Shown here in pieces: positions 1 through 8,620 of a DNA stretch of 64,000 nucleotides. Origin of the DNA: JAJEBT01 sp965214975 (GTDB taxonomy: Bacteria; Pseudomonadota; Alphaproteobacteria; MPNO01; UBA830); assembly GCA_965214975.1 (NCBI GenBank), contig OZ244055.1, positions 3,658,001-3,722,000 on the forward strand, in the 5' to 3' direction. The notes beneath the pieces are model-generated. The model was given only the letters and a program-made list of their open reading frames with translations, searched no databases and was not told where the DNA came from. A program made the position numbers and the translations under genes. The first letter of the stretch is position 1. Every line of letters starts with the position of its first letter.

Positions 1-51
1 GCTGTCCAAGCCGTTCCACGCCTGAACGCTTCACATGCACGGGAGGAAAAG

Positions 52-999
52 ATGCTGAAGAAGATCCTGATCGCCGGCGCGCTTGCGGCCGGCCTCGCGA
101 CGGCACCGGCAGCGGCTTCCGACTGGAAGCCGGAGAGGCCGGTCACCATGATGATCATGTTCCCGCCGGGCGGGGGCGGCGACATCTTCGCCCGCGCGGT
201 CGCCAACCATTTCGAGACGAAAATGGGCTGGAACCTGGTCGTGGACAACCGGCCCGGAGGCGGCGGCGCGGCCATGGCCAAGGCCCTGAAGGACATGCCG
301 GCCGACGGCCACACCATCGGCATGGCGGTCACCGAAACGTACGGTTTCGGTCCGACGCTCAATCCCCGGATCGGATTCAGCAACGGGGATTTCCGTCATC
401 TCGGCGCCCTCGCGAACACGCAGATCGGCTGGATCGCCGCCGCAAACGCGCCGTGGAACGACCTCAGGGAGCTCGTCGACGCGTCGAGGAACGGCCCCGC
501 GATCACCGTCGGCGTGTTCAGCCCGCGGTCGAACGCCGCGATCAGGGCGGTGGCGAAGCACTTCGGCGCCAACCTTCGGCCGGTGCCCGTCAAGGGCGGG
601 CGCGCGGGAATGACCAACGTGATGAACGGCCAGCTCGACACCTCGCTGGTCGCGGGACCGCAGGCGCCGTTCGTGCGCTCGGGCGACGTCAAGGTGCTGG
701 CTTCCGCCGAACGGGAACGTCTGCTCGTCGGCTCCGACGCGCTGACGTTCGAGGAGTACGGCGTCGGTTTCGCCTCCTTCAACATCAAGTGGATGTTCTC
801 GGCTCCGGCGGGTCTGCCCGACAGGATCGCGACGGCCTGGACCGAGGCGCTGCGCGGGGCGACCAGAGACAGCGGCATCCGCTCTTTCATCGAGGACAAG
901 ATGAGCCTGAAGATGGAATTCACCGACGGCGAAGCTCTGCGCCGACAGATCGACTCCGAGGACGAGGTGAACGCGAATCTCATCAGGTTCCTGAAGTAG
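52..999 (+). CDS. tctC: TTT transporter substrate-binding protein (TctC/Bug family)
   Basis: Periplasmic solute-binding component of a tripartite tricarboxylate transporter; the family captures organic acids and delivers them to the TctA/TctB membrane pair. A clear signal peptide (Lys-Lys, hydrophobic core, cut near residue 22 after AAA) precedes a 315-residue protein, the usual length for this family. The N-terminal PVTMMIMFPPGGGGDIFAR segment matches the conserved P-x-GGxxD ligand-binding loop. The ATG is preceded by GGAGG at 41-45. The genes for the small and large membrane subunits follow directly, which supports the call. The ligand cannot be read from sequence. The 25 bases at the window start could be the end of an upstream frame (LSKPFHA, stop). 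Confidence 0.93.
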   Translation: MLKKILIAGALAAGLATAPAAASDWKPERPVTMMIMFPPGGGGDIFARAVANHFETKMGWNLVVDNRPGGGGAAMAKALKDMPADGHTIGMAVTETYGFGPTLNPRIGFSNGDFRHLGALANTQIGWIAAANAPWNDLRELVDASRNGPAITVGVFSPRSNAAIRAVAKHFGANLRPVPVKGGRAGMTNVMNGQLDTSLVAGPQAPFVRSGDVKVLASAERERLLVGSDALTFEEYGVGFASFNIKWMFSAPAGLPDRIATAWTEALRGATRDSGIRSFIEDKMSLKMEFTDGEALRRQIDSEDEVNANLIRFLK

Positions 1000-1006
1000 G
1001 GGCAGG

Positions 1007-1033
1007 GCGCGGGCCCCGCCGAGGGGCCCGCGC
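1007..1033 (+). promoter_or_regulatory. intercistronic hairpin between tctC and tctB
   Basis: A perfect 11-bp inverted repeat (GCGCGGGCCCC, 5-base loop, GGGGCCCGCGC) lies 8 bases after the tctC stop and has no T-run. Such hairpins after binding-protein genes usually stabilise the upstream message, so that the binding protein is made in excess over the membrane subunits. Regulation is inferred; the structure is visible. Confidence 0.6.
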
Positions 1034-1049
1034 CGACGGGACGGGGAAC

Positions 1050-1493
1050 ATGGGGCACACGGCAAACATCGTCATCGGGCTTCTGGCGGTCGCCTTCGGC
1101 AATCTGATGATCTTCGTCATCACGCCGGCCCAGATCGTGGAAGCGTTCTTCGCGACCGTGCAGCCCAGCTTCTATCCCGACGCCGCTTCGGTTCTGCTGA
1201 TCGCCTCCGGGGCCGGACTCGTGGTCTCGGGCGTCCTCGCGCCGCGCGCGCCGGTCGACTGGGCCGCGTCCGGGAGGCACGCCGCTGTGTTCGCCGTCGC
1301 CCTTGCCGGCCTGTGCACGGCCGCGCTGCTGACCCCGCGTCTCGGGTTCCTGCCGGTGGCCGTGGCCGTGACGGCGGCGACGCTGGCGCTGATGCGCCAG
1401 CGGATGGGGCGCGTCTTCATCGCCGTCACGCTGCTCGCGCCGGCCGTCGTCTGGGTGGCGTTCGACCGTCTGCTGCAGCGTCCGCTGCCGTGA
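1050..1493 (+). CDS. tctB: TTT transporter small membrane subunit (TctB family)
   Basis: Small inner-membrane subunit of the tripartite tricarboxylate transporter. The 147-residue product is hydrophobic with about four membrane segments, matching TctB proteins in size and layout (first helix near residues 6-26, then a pair around 42-60 and 78-95, and a last one near 120-140). ATG at 1050 follows a GGGG tract. It sits between the binding protein and the large permease, the canonical order. Sequence conservation in this family is low, so the call rests on size, topology and neighbours. Confidence 0.88.
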   Translation: MGHTANIVIGLLAVAFGNLMIFVITPAQIVEAFFATVQPSFYPDAASVLLIASGAGLVVSGVLAPRAPVDWAASGRHAAVFAVALAGLCTAALLTPRLGFLPVAVAVTAATLALMRQRMGRVFIAVTLLAPAVVWVAFDRLLQRPLP

Positions 1494-1499
1494 CCTCGG

Positions 1500-3014
1500 A
1501 TGAGCGTGACGCTCGATCTCGTTCTGGCGGGAGCGCTCGAGACGCTGACGCTCTGGAACGTCGCGCTGATCTCCGCCGGCGTCGCCACCGGCATACTGAT
1601 CGGCGCGGTCCCCGGGCTGAACGGTCCCATGGCCATCGCGATCGCCGTCCCGATCACCTTCTATCTGCAGCCGATCGGGGCGCTGGGCCTGCTGATCGGA
1701 ATCATGAAGGGCGGCACGCTCGGCGGCGCGGTCCCCGCGATTCTGATGAACACGCCGGGAACGCCGGACGCCTTCATGACGACGCTTGACGGTTACCCGA
1801 TGACGCGGAAAGGCCAGTCCGGAAAAGCCATGAGGATGGCGCTCTATTCCTCGGTCACGGGAGACGCCTTTTCCGACCTCGTGCTGTTCGTGGCGGCGGT
1901 GCCGCTGGCCGTGGCCGCGGCCTTGATGGGGCCGGTGGAGCAGGCCGCGGTCGTGTTCTTCGCGATCTGCGTGCTGGCCTCGCTGGTCGGCGGCAACCCG
2001 CTGCGCGGACTGGTCGTCGCGGCGTTCGGTTTCGTGCTGGCGGCGGTCGGGCAGGCGCCGGAAGAGGCGACGCCGCGCCTGACCTTCGGATTTCCGGAAC
2101 TCGAGGACGGCATCCCGCTGGTCGCCATCGGCATGGGCGTGCTCGTGCTGGGAGAGATCGTGCATGCCATCGCCAACGGCGCTGGCTCCGGAGACAGCCG
2201 CCTCGCTCCGGAGTCGACGGGACCGGACGCGCGGCTGACCCTGCGCGAGTACCTGTCGTGCCGCCGCACCATCTTTCGGTCGGCCGTCATCGGCACCGCG
2301 ATCGGCGCCACCCCGGGCATCGGGTCCGCGCTCGCGGCGACCGTGGGCTATTCCGCCGCCCGCCGCGCCGCCGCCCGTCCGGAGGAGTTCGGCAAGGGGA
2401 CCATCGAAGGCGTCGCCGCGGCCGAGGCCGCCAACAGCTCGGTCTCGGGCGCGAACCTGATTCCGCTGCTGACGCTGGGTGTCCCGGGCAACGTGGCGGC
2501 GGCGTTTCTCATGGGCGCCCTGATTGTTCACGGCGTGGTTCCGGGCCCGACGCTGTTCCGCGACGAGACGCAGCTGGTCTTCTCGATCTTCACCGCGATG
2601 GTGGTGGCCAACGTCTGCAACCTGACCATCGGACGTCTGGGGCTTGCCCTGTTCGCGCTGGTCGCGCGGCTGAAGGCCGTCCACGTCTACCCGGCGGTGA
2701 TCCTCGTCTGCTTTGCCGGCGTTTACGCAAGCGGCGCGGGCCATCTCGGGTTGTTCATGCTGTGCGCCTTCGGCGCCATCGGCTACCTGCTGCGGGTGAT
2801 GAACTTTTCGGTGGTGATCTTCATCATCGCCTTCGTTCTGGGCAGGATCTGGGAATTCCCCCTGACCCAGGCGATCATCCTCACCGACGGCAGCCCGGCC
2901 AATCTGGCCAACTACCCCATCGCCGCCGGGTTCGTCGCAGCCGGGTTCGCGCTCGTCCTGTTCGTGCTGGCCCGGCCCAGGAAAACCCCTCGCCTGCTGG
3001 AGGATCGCGCATGA
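1500..3014 (+). CDS. tctA: TTT transporter large permease (TctA family)
   Basis: Large inner-membrane permease of the tripartite tricarboxylate transporter, 504 residues, the normal family length. The conserved glycine-rich motif GAVPGLNGPMAIAIAVP lies near residue 36 and a second TPG-type loop (GATPGIGSALAATVGY) near residue 268, with many predicted helices between. It starts 7 bases after the tctB stop and overlaps the next gene by 4 bases (ATGA), so all four genes are probably co-transcribed. Transport is expected to be driven by an ion gradient, as known for this family. Confidence 0.95.
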   Translation: MSVTLDLVLAGALETLTLWNVALISAGVATGILIGAVPGLNGPMAIAIAVPITFYLQPIGALGLLIGIMKGGTLGGAVPAILMNTPGTPDAFMTTLDGYPMTRKGQSGKAMRMALYSSVTGDAFSDLVLFVAAVPLAVAAALMGPVEQAAVVFFAICVLASLVGGNPLRGLVVAAFGFVLAAVGQAPEEATPRLTFGFPELEDGIPLVAIGMGVLVLGEIVHAIANGAGSGDSRLAPESTGPDARLTLREYLSCRRTIFRSAVIGTAIGATPGIGSALAATVGYSAARRAAARPEEFGKGTIEGVAAAEAANSSVSGANLIPLLTLGVPGNVAAAFLMGALIVHGVVPGPTLFRDETQLVFSIFTAMVVANVCNLTIGRLGLALFALVARLKAVHVYPAVILVCFAGVYASGAGHLGLFMLCAFGAIGYLLRVMNFSVVIFIIAFVLGRIWEFPLTQAIILTDGSPANLANYPIAAGFVAAGFALVLFVLARPRKTPRLLEDRA

Positions 3015-3613
3015 CGACCGCCAAAGCGCCCGGAAAACGGAAGATCGCGCCTGCCGCCGCCATCGGACGGCCCGCCGGCGCGGCGCCGGCCAAGCGGGAC
3101 AACCCCGCTAAACAGACCGAGGAACCGATCGCGCCGCAGCCGGAACGGGCGAAGACCAATGTCCCGCGCCTGTCCAACGGTTTTCGGATCCGGGACAACC
3201 GTGCCCATCAGAAGGCGCAGAAAATCAGGCGCAGGGCGCTGACCGTCCCGGCCAGCGACGAAATCGGCTACAAGAAACTCTTCACGCGTTTCGAGGAGGC
3301 CTTCGAGACGCGGGATCTCGCGGTGATCCGCACCTGTCTGTCGTCGGCGTTCCAGTGGCACATGCCGAACGGCAGGAACGTCTACGGTCGCGACGAGGCG
3401 CTTGCGGAGATGGAACGGCGCTTCGCCATGCCCGACGGGCCGCGGTTCTCGGCCTCGGTCTGGCGCTTCAAGGGCACGACCGTCATCCAGACCTACGAGG
3501 TCGAGTATCTCGGCCACGACGGTCGCTGGCGCCAGTCGCGGGGCATGGACCTCTACGAGATCGGCGACGGGTTGATCGTCCGCAAGGACGCCTACTGGAA
3601 AATGATTCCCTGA
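3011..3613 (+). CDS. NTF2-like / SnoaL-type fold protein with basic N-terminus
   Basis: A 200-residue protein. The first ~75 residues are lysine, alanine and proline rich and probably disordered. Residues ~85-200 resemble the NTF2-like (SnoaL/ketosteroid-isomerase) fold: a start helix (YKKLFTRFEEAFETRDL), a WHMPNGRNVYGRDEALAEM segment, and repeated beta strands ending in LYEIGDGLIVRKDAYWK. Such domains are small-molecule isomerases, hydrolases or binding modules. Translational coupling to tctA (ATGA overlap) suggests a role tied to the transported compound. The exact function is not known to me; the fold call is from pattern only. Confidence 0.65.
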   Translation: MTTAKAPGKRKIAPAAAIGRPAGAAPAKRDNPAKQTEEPIAPQPERAKTNVPRLSNGFRIRDNRAHQKAQKIRRRALTVPASDEIGYKKLFTRFEEAFETRDLAVIRTCLSSAFQWHMPNGRNVYGRDEALAEMERRFAMPDGPRFSASVWRFKGTTVIQTYEVEYLGHDGRWRQSRGMDLYEIGDGLIVRKDAYWKMIP

Positions 3614-3889
3614 TGCACGGGAAACGGGAAGAAGGACGTGAGGATCCGATCCGCCGCAGGCGAGGCCGGCCTGCGCAGGCTCGATCGCAGGCTCGATTTG
3701 ATCGACGACGGCATCGCGCCGACAGGCGAGACGGGGGTCCGGGAAACCGAGACCGCCATGAGCCGTGCCGATCCGCGTCGGCCGCTGTGCATGGCCAAGC
3801 CCGGAGCCTGTTCCGGGAGCCACGGGAACCGTTTCCGCGACTGGCAGGGCGCCACCATGCCCTGAGACGCGTTGTCAGAGGAGAGAACG
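3614..3889. other. intergenic stretch before the aldehyde dehydrogenase
   Basis: 276 bases without a convincing gene. A 75-codon frame from GTG 3638 to 3865 has a GAAGGA only one base from its start, and its Arg/Ala/Gly-rich product has no recognisable feature, so I do not call it. The RBS of the next gene (AGAGGAGAG) lies at the right end. Confidence 0.5.
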
Positions 3890-5305
3890 ATGGAACCGAT
3901 GCGCCTGATCATCGACGGCAAGCGTGTGCCGACACGGCAATGCTTCGAGGTGACGAACCCCGCCACGGAACGGGTGGCGGGACTCGCTCCGCTGGGTGAG
4001 GCGGAGCATCTCGAGGACGCGGTGCGCGCGGCCAAGACGGCCTTCAAGACCTGGCGCGACACGACCGAACGCAAGCGCCAGACGGCCTGCCGGAAGATCG
4101 CCGAGAGCATCGAGGCCCATTCCGAAGAGCTGGCGCAGATGCTGACCGCCGAACAGGGCAAGCCGCTCAACGGCATGGGGTCGCGCTGGGAAATCGGCGG
4201 AGCGGTGGCTTGGACGCAGTACACGGCCAGCCTGTCCCTGCCGATGAAGATCCTTCAGGACAACAACGAAGGGCGGGTGGAACTCTACCGCAAGCCCATC
4301 GGCGTGGTGGGATCGATCACGCCCTGGAACTTCCCGGTCCTGATCGCCATCTGGCACGTCGTCCCGGCCGTGCTGTCGGGCAACGCCGTGGTCATCAAGC
4401 CGTCTCCCTACACGCCTCTGACGACCCTGCGGGTGGCCGAGCTGATGAACGAGATCCTGCCGCGCGGCGTGGTCAACTGCGTGACCGGCGACGACGATCT
4501 CGGCTCGCGGATGACTGGCCATTCGGACATCGGAAAAATCGTGTTCACCGGATCCTGCGAGACCGGCAGGAAGATCTACGCGAACGCCGCCGAGACCATG
4601 AAGCGCATGACGCTGGAACTGGGCGGGAACGATGCCGGCATCGTCCTGCCGGACGTGGATCCGAAGCAGATCGCGGAGGGGCTGTTCTGGGGCGCTTTCC
4701 TCAATGGCGGGCAGACCTGTGCCGCTCTCAAGCGGCTCTACGTGCATGACGACGTCCACGACGACGTCTGCGAGGAACTGGTTCGTTTCGCGCGCAAGCA
4801 GCCCGTCGGCGCCGGTACCGATGAAAACGTGCTCATCGGCCCGCTGCAGAACGACCGGCAGTTGAACGTCATCGCCGATCTGGTGGCCGACGCCCGGAAC
4901 AAGGGCAGGGTTCTTCTCGGCGGCGACGCTCCGAAGCGCAACGGAAAGAAGACCGGCTATTTCTTCCCGCTCACGATCGTCGCCGACCTGCAGAACGGTG
5001 ACCGGCTGGTGGACGAGGAACAGTTCGGCCCCGCCCTGCCCGTCATTCGCTTCCGTGACGTCGACGAGGCGGTCGAGAAGGCCAACGACAATCCCAACGG
5101 TCTGGGCGGGTCGGTCTGGAGCCGGGACATCAACGCCGCCCGGCAGGTGGCGATCCGGCTGGAATGCGGATCGGTCTGGATCAACAAGCACGGGATGATC
5201 CAGCCCAACGCGCCCTTCGGCGGGGTCAAGCAGTCGGGCCTCGGCGTCGAGTTCGGGGAGGAAGGCCTCGCCGAATACACCGATCTGCAAGTGCTCTTTT
5301 CCTGA
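3890..5305 (+). CDS. NAD(P)-dependent aldehyde dehydrogenase
   Basis: Oxidises an aldehyde to its carboxylate with NAD(P)+ as acceptor. The 471-residue product carries the superfamily landmarks in order: the PWNFPV cofactor loop, the FTGSCETG Rossmann segment, the general-base glutamate in LELGGND, and the catalytic cysteine in NGGQTCAALKR. The C-terminal PFGGVKQSGLG motif is also present. ATG 3890 was chosen because AGGAG stands 6-7 bases upstream; a TTG at 3872 is in frame but has no RBS. Position after the transporter and before an exporter suggests the aldehyde derives from the imported compound, but the substrate cannot be assigned. Confidence 0.93.
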   Translation: MEPMRLIIDGKRVPTRQCFEVTNPATERVAGLAPLGEAEHLEDAVRAAKTAFKTWRDTTERKRQTACRKIAESIEAHSEELAQMLTAEQGKPLNGMGSRWEIGGAVAWTQYTASLSLPMKILQDNNEGRVELYRKPIGVVGSITPWNFPVLIAIWHVVPAVLSGNAVVIKPSPYTPLTTLRVAELMNEILPRGVVNCVTGDDDLGSRMTGHSDIGKIVFTGSCETGRKIYANAAETMKRMTLELGGNDAGIVLPDVDPKQIAEGLFWGAFLNGGQTCAALKRLYVHDDVHDDVCEELVRFARKQPVGAGTDENVLIGPLQNDRQLNVIADLVADARNKGRVLLGGDAPKRNGKKTGYFFPLTIVADLQNGDRLVDEEQFGPALPVIRFRDVDEAVEKANDNPNGLGGSVWSRDINAARQVAIRLECGSVWINKHGMIQPNAPFGGVKQSGLGVEFGEEGLAEYTDLQVLFS

Positions 5306-5330
5306 ACCTGGTCCCGAGCGGAAGCCCGGA

Positions 5331-6071
5331 ATGAATCTCGCCTTCGCGGAGCTGCCCCTTGTGGCCTATGCCGCAGTGTTCGCCGCTTCCATGCTGCAGG
5401 CGATCACTGGAATCGGCTTCGGCGTTCTGGCCGGGCCGGTGCTGCTGGTCGTTCTGGCCTCGACCTCGGCCATACAGGTCTCGATCGTTCTGAGTTTCCT
5501 GATCGCTCTCGTGCTGGCACCCGTGACGTTGCCGCGGGTCGATCGGCGCCTGCTTCTGCACTTGACTGTCGGTGTGTGCCTCGGCACGCCTGTCGGCGCG
5601 ATGGCGGCAATGGCCTTGTCGCTGGAGACGCTCAAGCTCGTCGCAGCCGTGGTCGTGGCAGCGATGACGCTCGTCGCGACAGGGGTTTTCGCGCGCTTTC
5701 CCCTGTTCGAGCGCGACACCCGCTTCCGGCGCGGACTGACGGGCGCCGCGAGCGGTGCGCTCAATGCCGCGCTCGCGATGCCGGGGCCACCCGTCGCTGC
5801 CTACGCCACGGCCATCCGCATCGGCAAGAACAGCGTTCGTTCGACCACGCTTGTGGTGTTCCTGTTCGCGTACCCGGTTGCGCTGGGCGCCCAGGCCGCA
5901 GCGTCGGGGCTGTCCACCGAGATCTGGCCGGTCGTGCTGCCGCTTGTCCTGCCGACGGTGCTCGGCACCGTCGCCGGCGCGGCGGTTGCCGGGCGGGTCG
6001 GCGAAACGGCGTTCCGCTGGATGACGATCGCTTTCTTGCTGGCAGGCGTCTCGGCACTGATGGGCCTTTGA
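5331..6071 (+). CDS. TauE/SafE-family membrane transporter (anion exporter)
   Basis: A 246-residue integral membrane protein of the TauE/SafE/DUF81 family, which exports small anions such as sulfite or sulfoacetate, or imports other anions. The pattern is a duplicated set of four helices, with the family glycine motif GIGFGVLAGPVLL near residues 26-38 and the second-half GALNAALAMPGPPVAAY near 142-158. It starts 25 bases after the dehydrogenase stop and is probably the last gene of this unit, because a hairpin with a T-tract follows. Substrate unknown; the family name does not prove sulfite export here. Confidence 0.87.
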   Translation: MNLAFAELPLVAYAAVFAASMLQAITGIGFGVLAGPVLLVVLASTSAIQVSIVLSFLIALVLAPVTLPRVDRRLLLHLTVGVCLGTPVGAMAAMALSLETLKLVAAVVVAAMTLVATGVFARFPLFERDTRFRRGLTGAASGALNAALAMPGPPVAAYATAIRIGKNSVRSTTLVVFLFAYPVALGAQAAASGLSTEIWPVVLPLVLPTVLGTVAGAAVAGRVGETAFRWMTIAFLLAGVSALMGL

Positions 6072-6111
6072 AAACCCTCGGGAAGACCAAGGCCTGGGAC
6101 TCTTGGCGCCA

Positions 6112-6140
6112 GGCACCCCTCTTCCGGGTGCCCGCGTTTT
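6112..6140 (+). terminator. rho-independent-like terminator of the transport cluster
   Basis: A 7-bp perfect stem (GGCACCC / GGGTGCC) with a 7-base loop is followed after four bases by TTTT. It lies 40 bases after the exporter gene and marks the right edge of the conserved metabolic cluster; the rearranged zone begins about 110 bases later. Confidence 0.6.
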
Positions 6141-6246
6141 CCCGCACAAGATTGAGCCACTCGCATACTCTCGGTCGGAGGCTCTCGCCGAAGCGCGGCC
6201 CGGAGCGTTTCGCGGATCGAACGCAACGAACGTGGAAATGGTACAG

Positions 6247-6933
6247 GAACCACACGCCGCCCCTCGCCGGCGCTCCGAAGTTCCGTTTCCGCCTCGCGAA
6301 TTCCGCCGGGCCGCCGCCCTCCGTGATGAAGATCCGGTGCACGGCCTCGATCCGGCCGTCGGGGGTGCGGATCGGCGCCAGGATCGCGGGCGAGGTCACG
6401 AGGGCGTCGCCGACCCTGACCCGCGCCCGGGGGTGGTGGAGAAGGGTTTCGGCGGCCAGCTCCGGCGACAGTCCCCTGCCGGCGAGATGCCGCCCCGCGG
6501 CGTTGTCGGGGCGGACCGGCCCCGCGCTCGCGAGGAAACGCCCGATGCGCTCCGGATCGGCGGCCCGGGCGGGCCGCGTCGCCGCGGCCCGCTCGGACGG
6601 CGCCGGCTCGGGGATGTCGTACCGCCCCCCGAGAAACGCCCGCGCCTCCCTGAGCGCGGGACCGAGCGACGCGTGGTTCCCGTTGAGCCGGATCAGGTCC
6701 AGGAGATCGCCGTGGTCGCCCGTCGCCGCGTCCCGCCACCGCCCGGCCCGCGGCCCCGAGAGATGCACGTAGAGCGACTGGCCCGCCGCGCCGGTGATGT
6801 CGCCCGCCTGCCAGTAGGCCCCGGACCGGGCGCCGCCCCGCAGATAGTGGCGGCACACGTCGGCCGCCCGCGCCGCAAGCGCCGCGGCGATCTCGCGGGG
6901 ATGGGGGAGATCCTCCCGTCGTGGCACGACCAT
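6247..6933 (-). pseudogene. 5' fragment of the Toprim 'polyvalent' primase gene
   Basis: Residues 1-229 are almost identical to the longer copy at 11205-13367. Homology stops abruptly at 6247, just before the Toprim EG-x-EDAL motif, and the frame then runs into unrelated sequence. What remains is the N-terminal DUF7146-type domain, including the PRAGRWRD segment and the region around GRFLASAGPVRPDNAAGRH. The ATG at 6933 has AGGAGG 8 bases upstream, so it could still be translated into a truncated product. The junction at 6247 separates mobile sequence from the stable region to its left. Confidence 0.8.
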
Positions 6934-7114
6934 GGAACCGTCCTCCTGGACGGCCCGGCAACTGCTCTCGGGGGTGGCCGTGTCCGAATCAGTCTGTGGT
7001 TCCAGACCCGAGGGGCGCCCCCGTGGGGGAACTCCGTGCCTCGGGCCCGACCGCCTGCGAAACCCGATCGTACCTCACTGCCGCGGCCGGCGCCAGCGGC
7101 GACGTCGCCGCCCG

Positions 7115-7286
7115 CAGGACTATCCCACGCTGGCCGGACCTCCGCTCCCGGCGGGCCGGGGCGCTCCCGTCCAGGCCGTCACCACGGTCTGCGGGTTCCG
7201 TGGGCGTCCCCGATCGGCCGGATCCGGCCCGATCCTGTCATCCGGGCGATCGAATGGGTTCTGGGCCGCAGCGTGGGATCGTCCTG
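7115..7286. mobile_element. MITE-like element, copy 1 (ISAs1-type ends)
   Basis: A 172-bp non-coding segment with 18-bp terminal inverted repeats, CAGGACTATCCCACGCTG at the left and its complement with one mismatch at the right. It is flanked by a perfect 10-bp direct repeat, TCGCCGCCCG, at 7105-7114 and 7287-7296. A related copy lies at 21418-21579. The ends resemble the right end of the ISAs1-family element at 11204 (CAGG..., TCCCACGCT in common), so that transposase family probably moved it. No open frame of note inside. Confidence 0.85.
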
Positions 7287-7373
7287 TCGCCGCCCGCTGC
7301 CGCGGGACGAAACGTCGGCGACCCGTCGGGCGGCGGCTTCCTGTCGCGCCCGACGCGCCGACGGCCCGAGGCG

Positions 7374-8048
7374 TCAGCCCCTCACCTGACCGTAAACGGG
7401 GTGCCCCTGATCCCAGGCGGGGCCGGTATCCTCCCCGGCCTTCCGCCGCCTCTCCGTTTCCGCCCTCGTGGGGAAGAGCTTGCGGATCTTCACGCAATGC
7501 GGGTCGGGGGTGCGGTCAAGCTCCAGCTTCGCCCGCCAGACGGCCGCGGGATCCCAGACGATCGTGCAGCTGAAGTCGCCGTGGATCTCGCCGCGCCCGC
7601 TCGGCGTCTCCCACTTGCGCTTGTACTCCCGCCGGTTCGAGGGAAACCACAGGCTGCGCCAGTCCCTGTACAGCATGGACTTGTCCACGGCCAGCGGCCC
7701 GGAGCCGAGCGCGCCCGTCACCTCGCGATCGGCCGCTTCCCCGCCGTAACGGATCTCCACGGCGACCATCTCCATGGAGAACGGCACGCAGCCGACCAGG
7801 CCGCCGTTCCCGTAATGCTCGACGACCACGTCGGTTTTCGTGGGCGTGTCCAACCAGCCCCCGTACAGCGCCTTCCCCAGCGGGGAGAGAGCGACCAGGC
7901 GCGCGCGCGCCGCCGCCAGAAGCCGGAGACACTCCGCCGGGCCCGGACACGCCCCGGCGCCATCGCCTCCACCCCGGCGGCCGGCGGCCGCCCCCTCGGT
8001 CAGGGCATCGCCCGCGGCTTCCCCCGCAGCGTCTTCATGCATCGTCAT
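7374..8048 (-). CDS. unrecognised repeat-family protein A (five-copy family)
   Basis: A 224-residue soluble protein, one of five related copies (A-E) in the window. After a low-complexity Ala/Glu-rich start (MTMHEDAAGEAAGDAL), the conserved core runs from ~60 to the end. Its signatures are ACPGPAEC (two cysteines), TPTKTDVVVEHYGNGG, VGCVPFSMEMVAVEIRYG, LWFPSNRREYKRKWETP, GDFSCTIVWDPAAVW and VKIRKLFPTRAETERRR. I recognise no known domain. The ATG at 8048 follows GGAGG with a 7-8 base gap. Alternating hydrophobic strands suggest a beta-rich fold. Repeated retention of an intact core implies selection, but no function can be assigned. Confidence 0.75.
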   Translation of the reverse strand: MTMHEDAAGEAAGDALTEGAAAGRRGGGDGAGACPGPAECLRLLAAARARLVALSPLGKALYGGWLDTPTKTDVVVEHYGNGGLVGCVPFSMEMVAVEIRYGGEAADREVTGALGSGPLAVDKSMLYRDWRSLWFPSNRREYKRKWETPSGRGEIHGDFSCTIVWDPAAVWRAKLELDRTPDPHCVKIRKLFPTRAETERRRKAGEDTGPAWDQGHPVYGQVRG

Positions 8049-8177
8049 GGCGTCCGCCTCCCCGCCGCTCCGCGGCTTCCGGCCCGGTCCTCCGCCTGGA
8101 TCCCGCGCCCCTGCCGCCCGCCGGAGCCGGTGCCGCATCCACACCCGAGGCCGAGGCGTCGGGTGCGACCGCACGCT

Positions 8178-8217
8178 GATTCCGAATCTACCTCACGTCG
8201 CCGAAGTCCGCCAGCGG
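8178..8217 (-). promoter_or_regulatory. conserved promoter/operator-like block, copy A
   Basis: Read on the - strand, the block gives CTTCGGCGACGTGAGG, then TAGATT (a -10-like hexamer), then an 11-base palindrome GATTCGGAATC that overlaps the -10. The same block stands upstream of copies C, D and E, about 125-150 bases before each start codon, although surrounding sequence differs. No good -35 is visible. The palindrome on the -10 would suit a repressor site; this is inference. Confidence 0.45.
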
Positions 8218-8271
8218 ATCCGCGCCGACGGAAGCCTTGGAGGCGCCAACCGGCCGCCGCCGCGCCCCGAT

Positions 8272-8316
8272 GTTCGCTTCTGTCCGCAAGTGTTCGCGCT
8301 TTGCCGTGCGGTTCCA
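8272..8316. repeat. 45-bp intergenic repeat, copy 1
   Basis: GATGTTCGCTTCTGTCCGCA followed by AGTGTTCGCGCTTTGCCGTG; near-identical copies at 18379-18422 and 19627-19671, each upstream of a family gene. It contains the direct repeat TGTTCGC twice, 13 bases apart. Function unknown. Confidence 0.6.
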
Positions 8317-8620
8317 GGCGGCGCGTCGGCCCGTCCTGCGCAGCGGGCCGCGTGAGGGCGCATCACGGAGGCGGTGATGCTCGACAGGCGCCGGCGGCCC
8401 GAGGCGTCACCCTAGGAGCTTGCGCCGCAGAAGCTGCGGCGCCGGGCGATGGGCGCGGGATCGCCGGGGAAGTGCCCGTCGGGCACGGTCGGGCGAGTCG
8501 GTTCCGAAGACTTCGCGGTTCCGGCCTCGGCGCCTCGGGTGCCCGAGGGCCGATGATTCGCGGGAACGGGCCCGTTTTCCGCGCGCTGGCCGCGCCGGAG
8601 ACGGATTCCCGGCTCGTCCG

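Larger units (their letters stand above)
8049..8620. other. upstream region of family gene A and mobile-element debris
   Basis: 572 bases without a gene. They hold the conserved leader and promoter-like block of gene A (see 8178-8217) and one copy of a 45-bp repeat (8272-8316) also found at 18379 and 19627. Past ~8400 the sequence leads into the transposase remnant. I see nothing else. Confidence 0.55.

Noticed and set aside
6072..6246. tRNA gene or attachment site at the left edge of the rearranged zone
   Set aside because: No cloverleaf or duplicated att-like sequence could be recognised; only a terminator-like hairpin.
8272..8316. LexA box in the 45-bp repeat
   Set aside because: The alphaproteobacterial box needs GTTC with a 7-base gap; here the repeats are 16 apart and the nearer pair is GTTC/GTCC with a 6-base gap.
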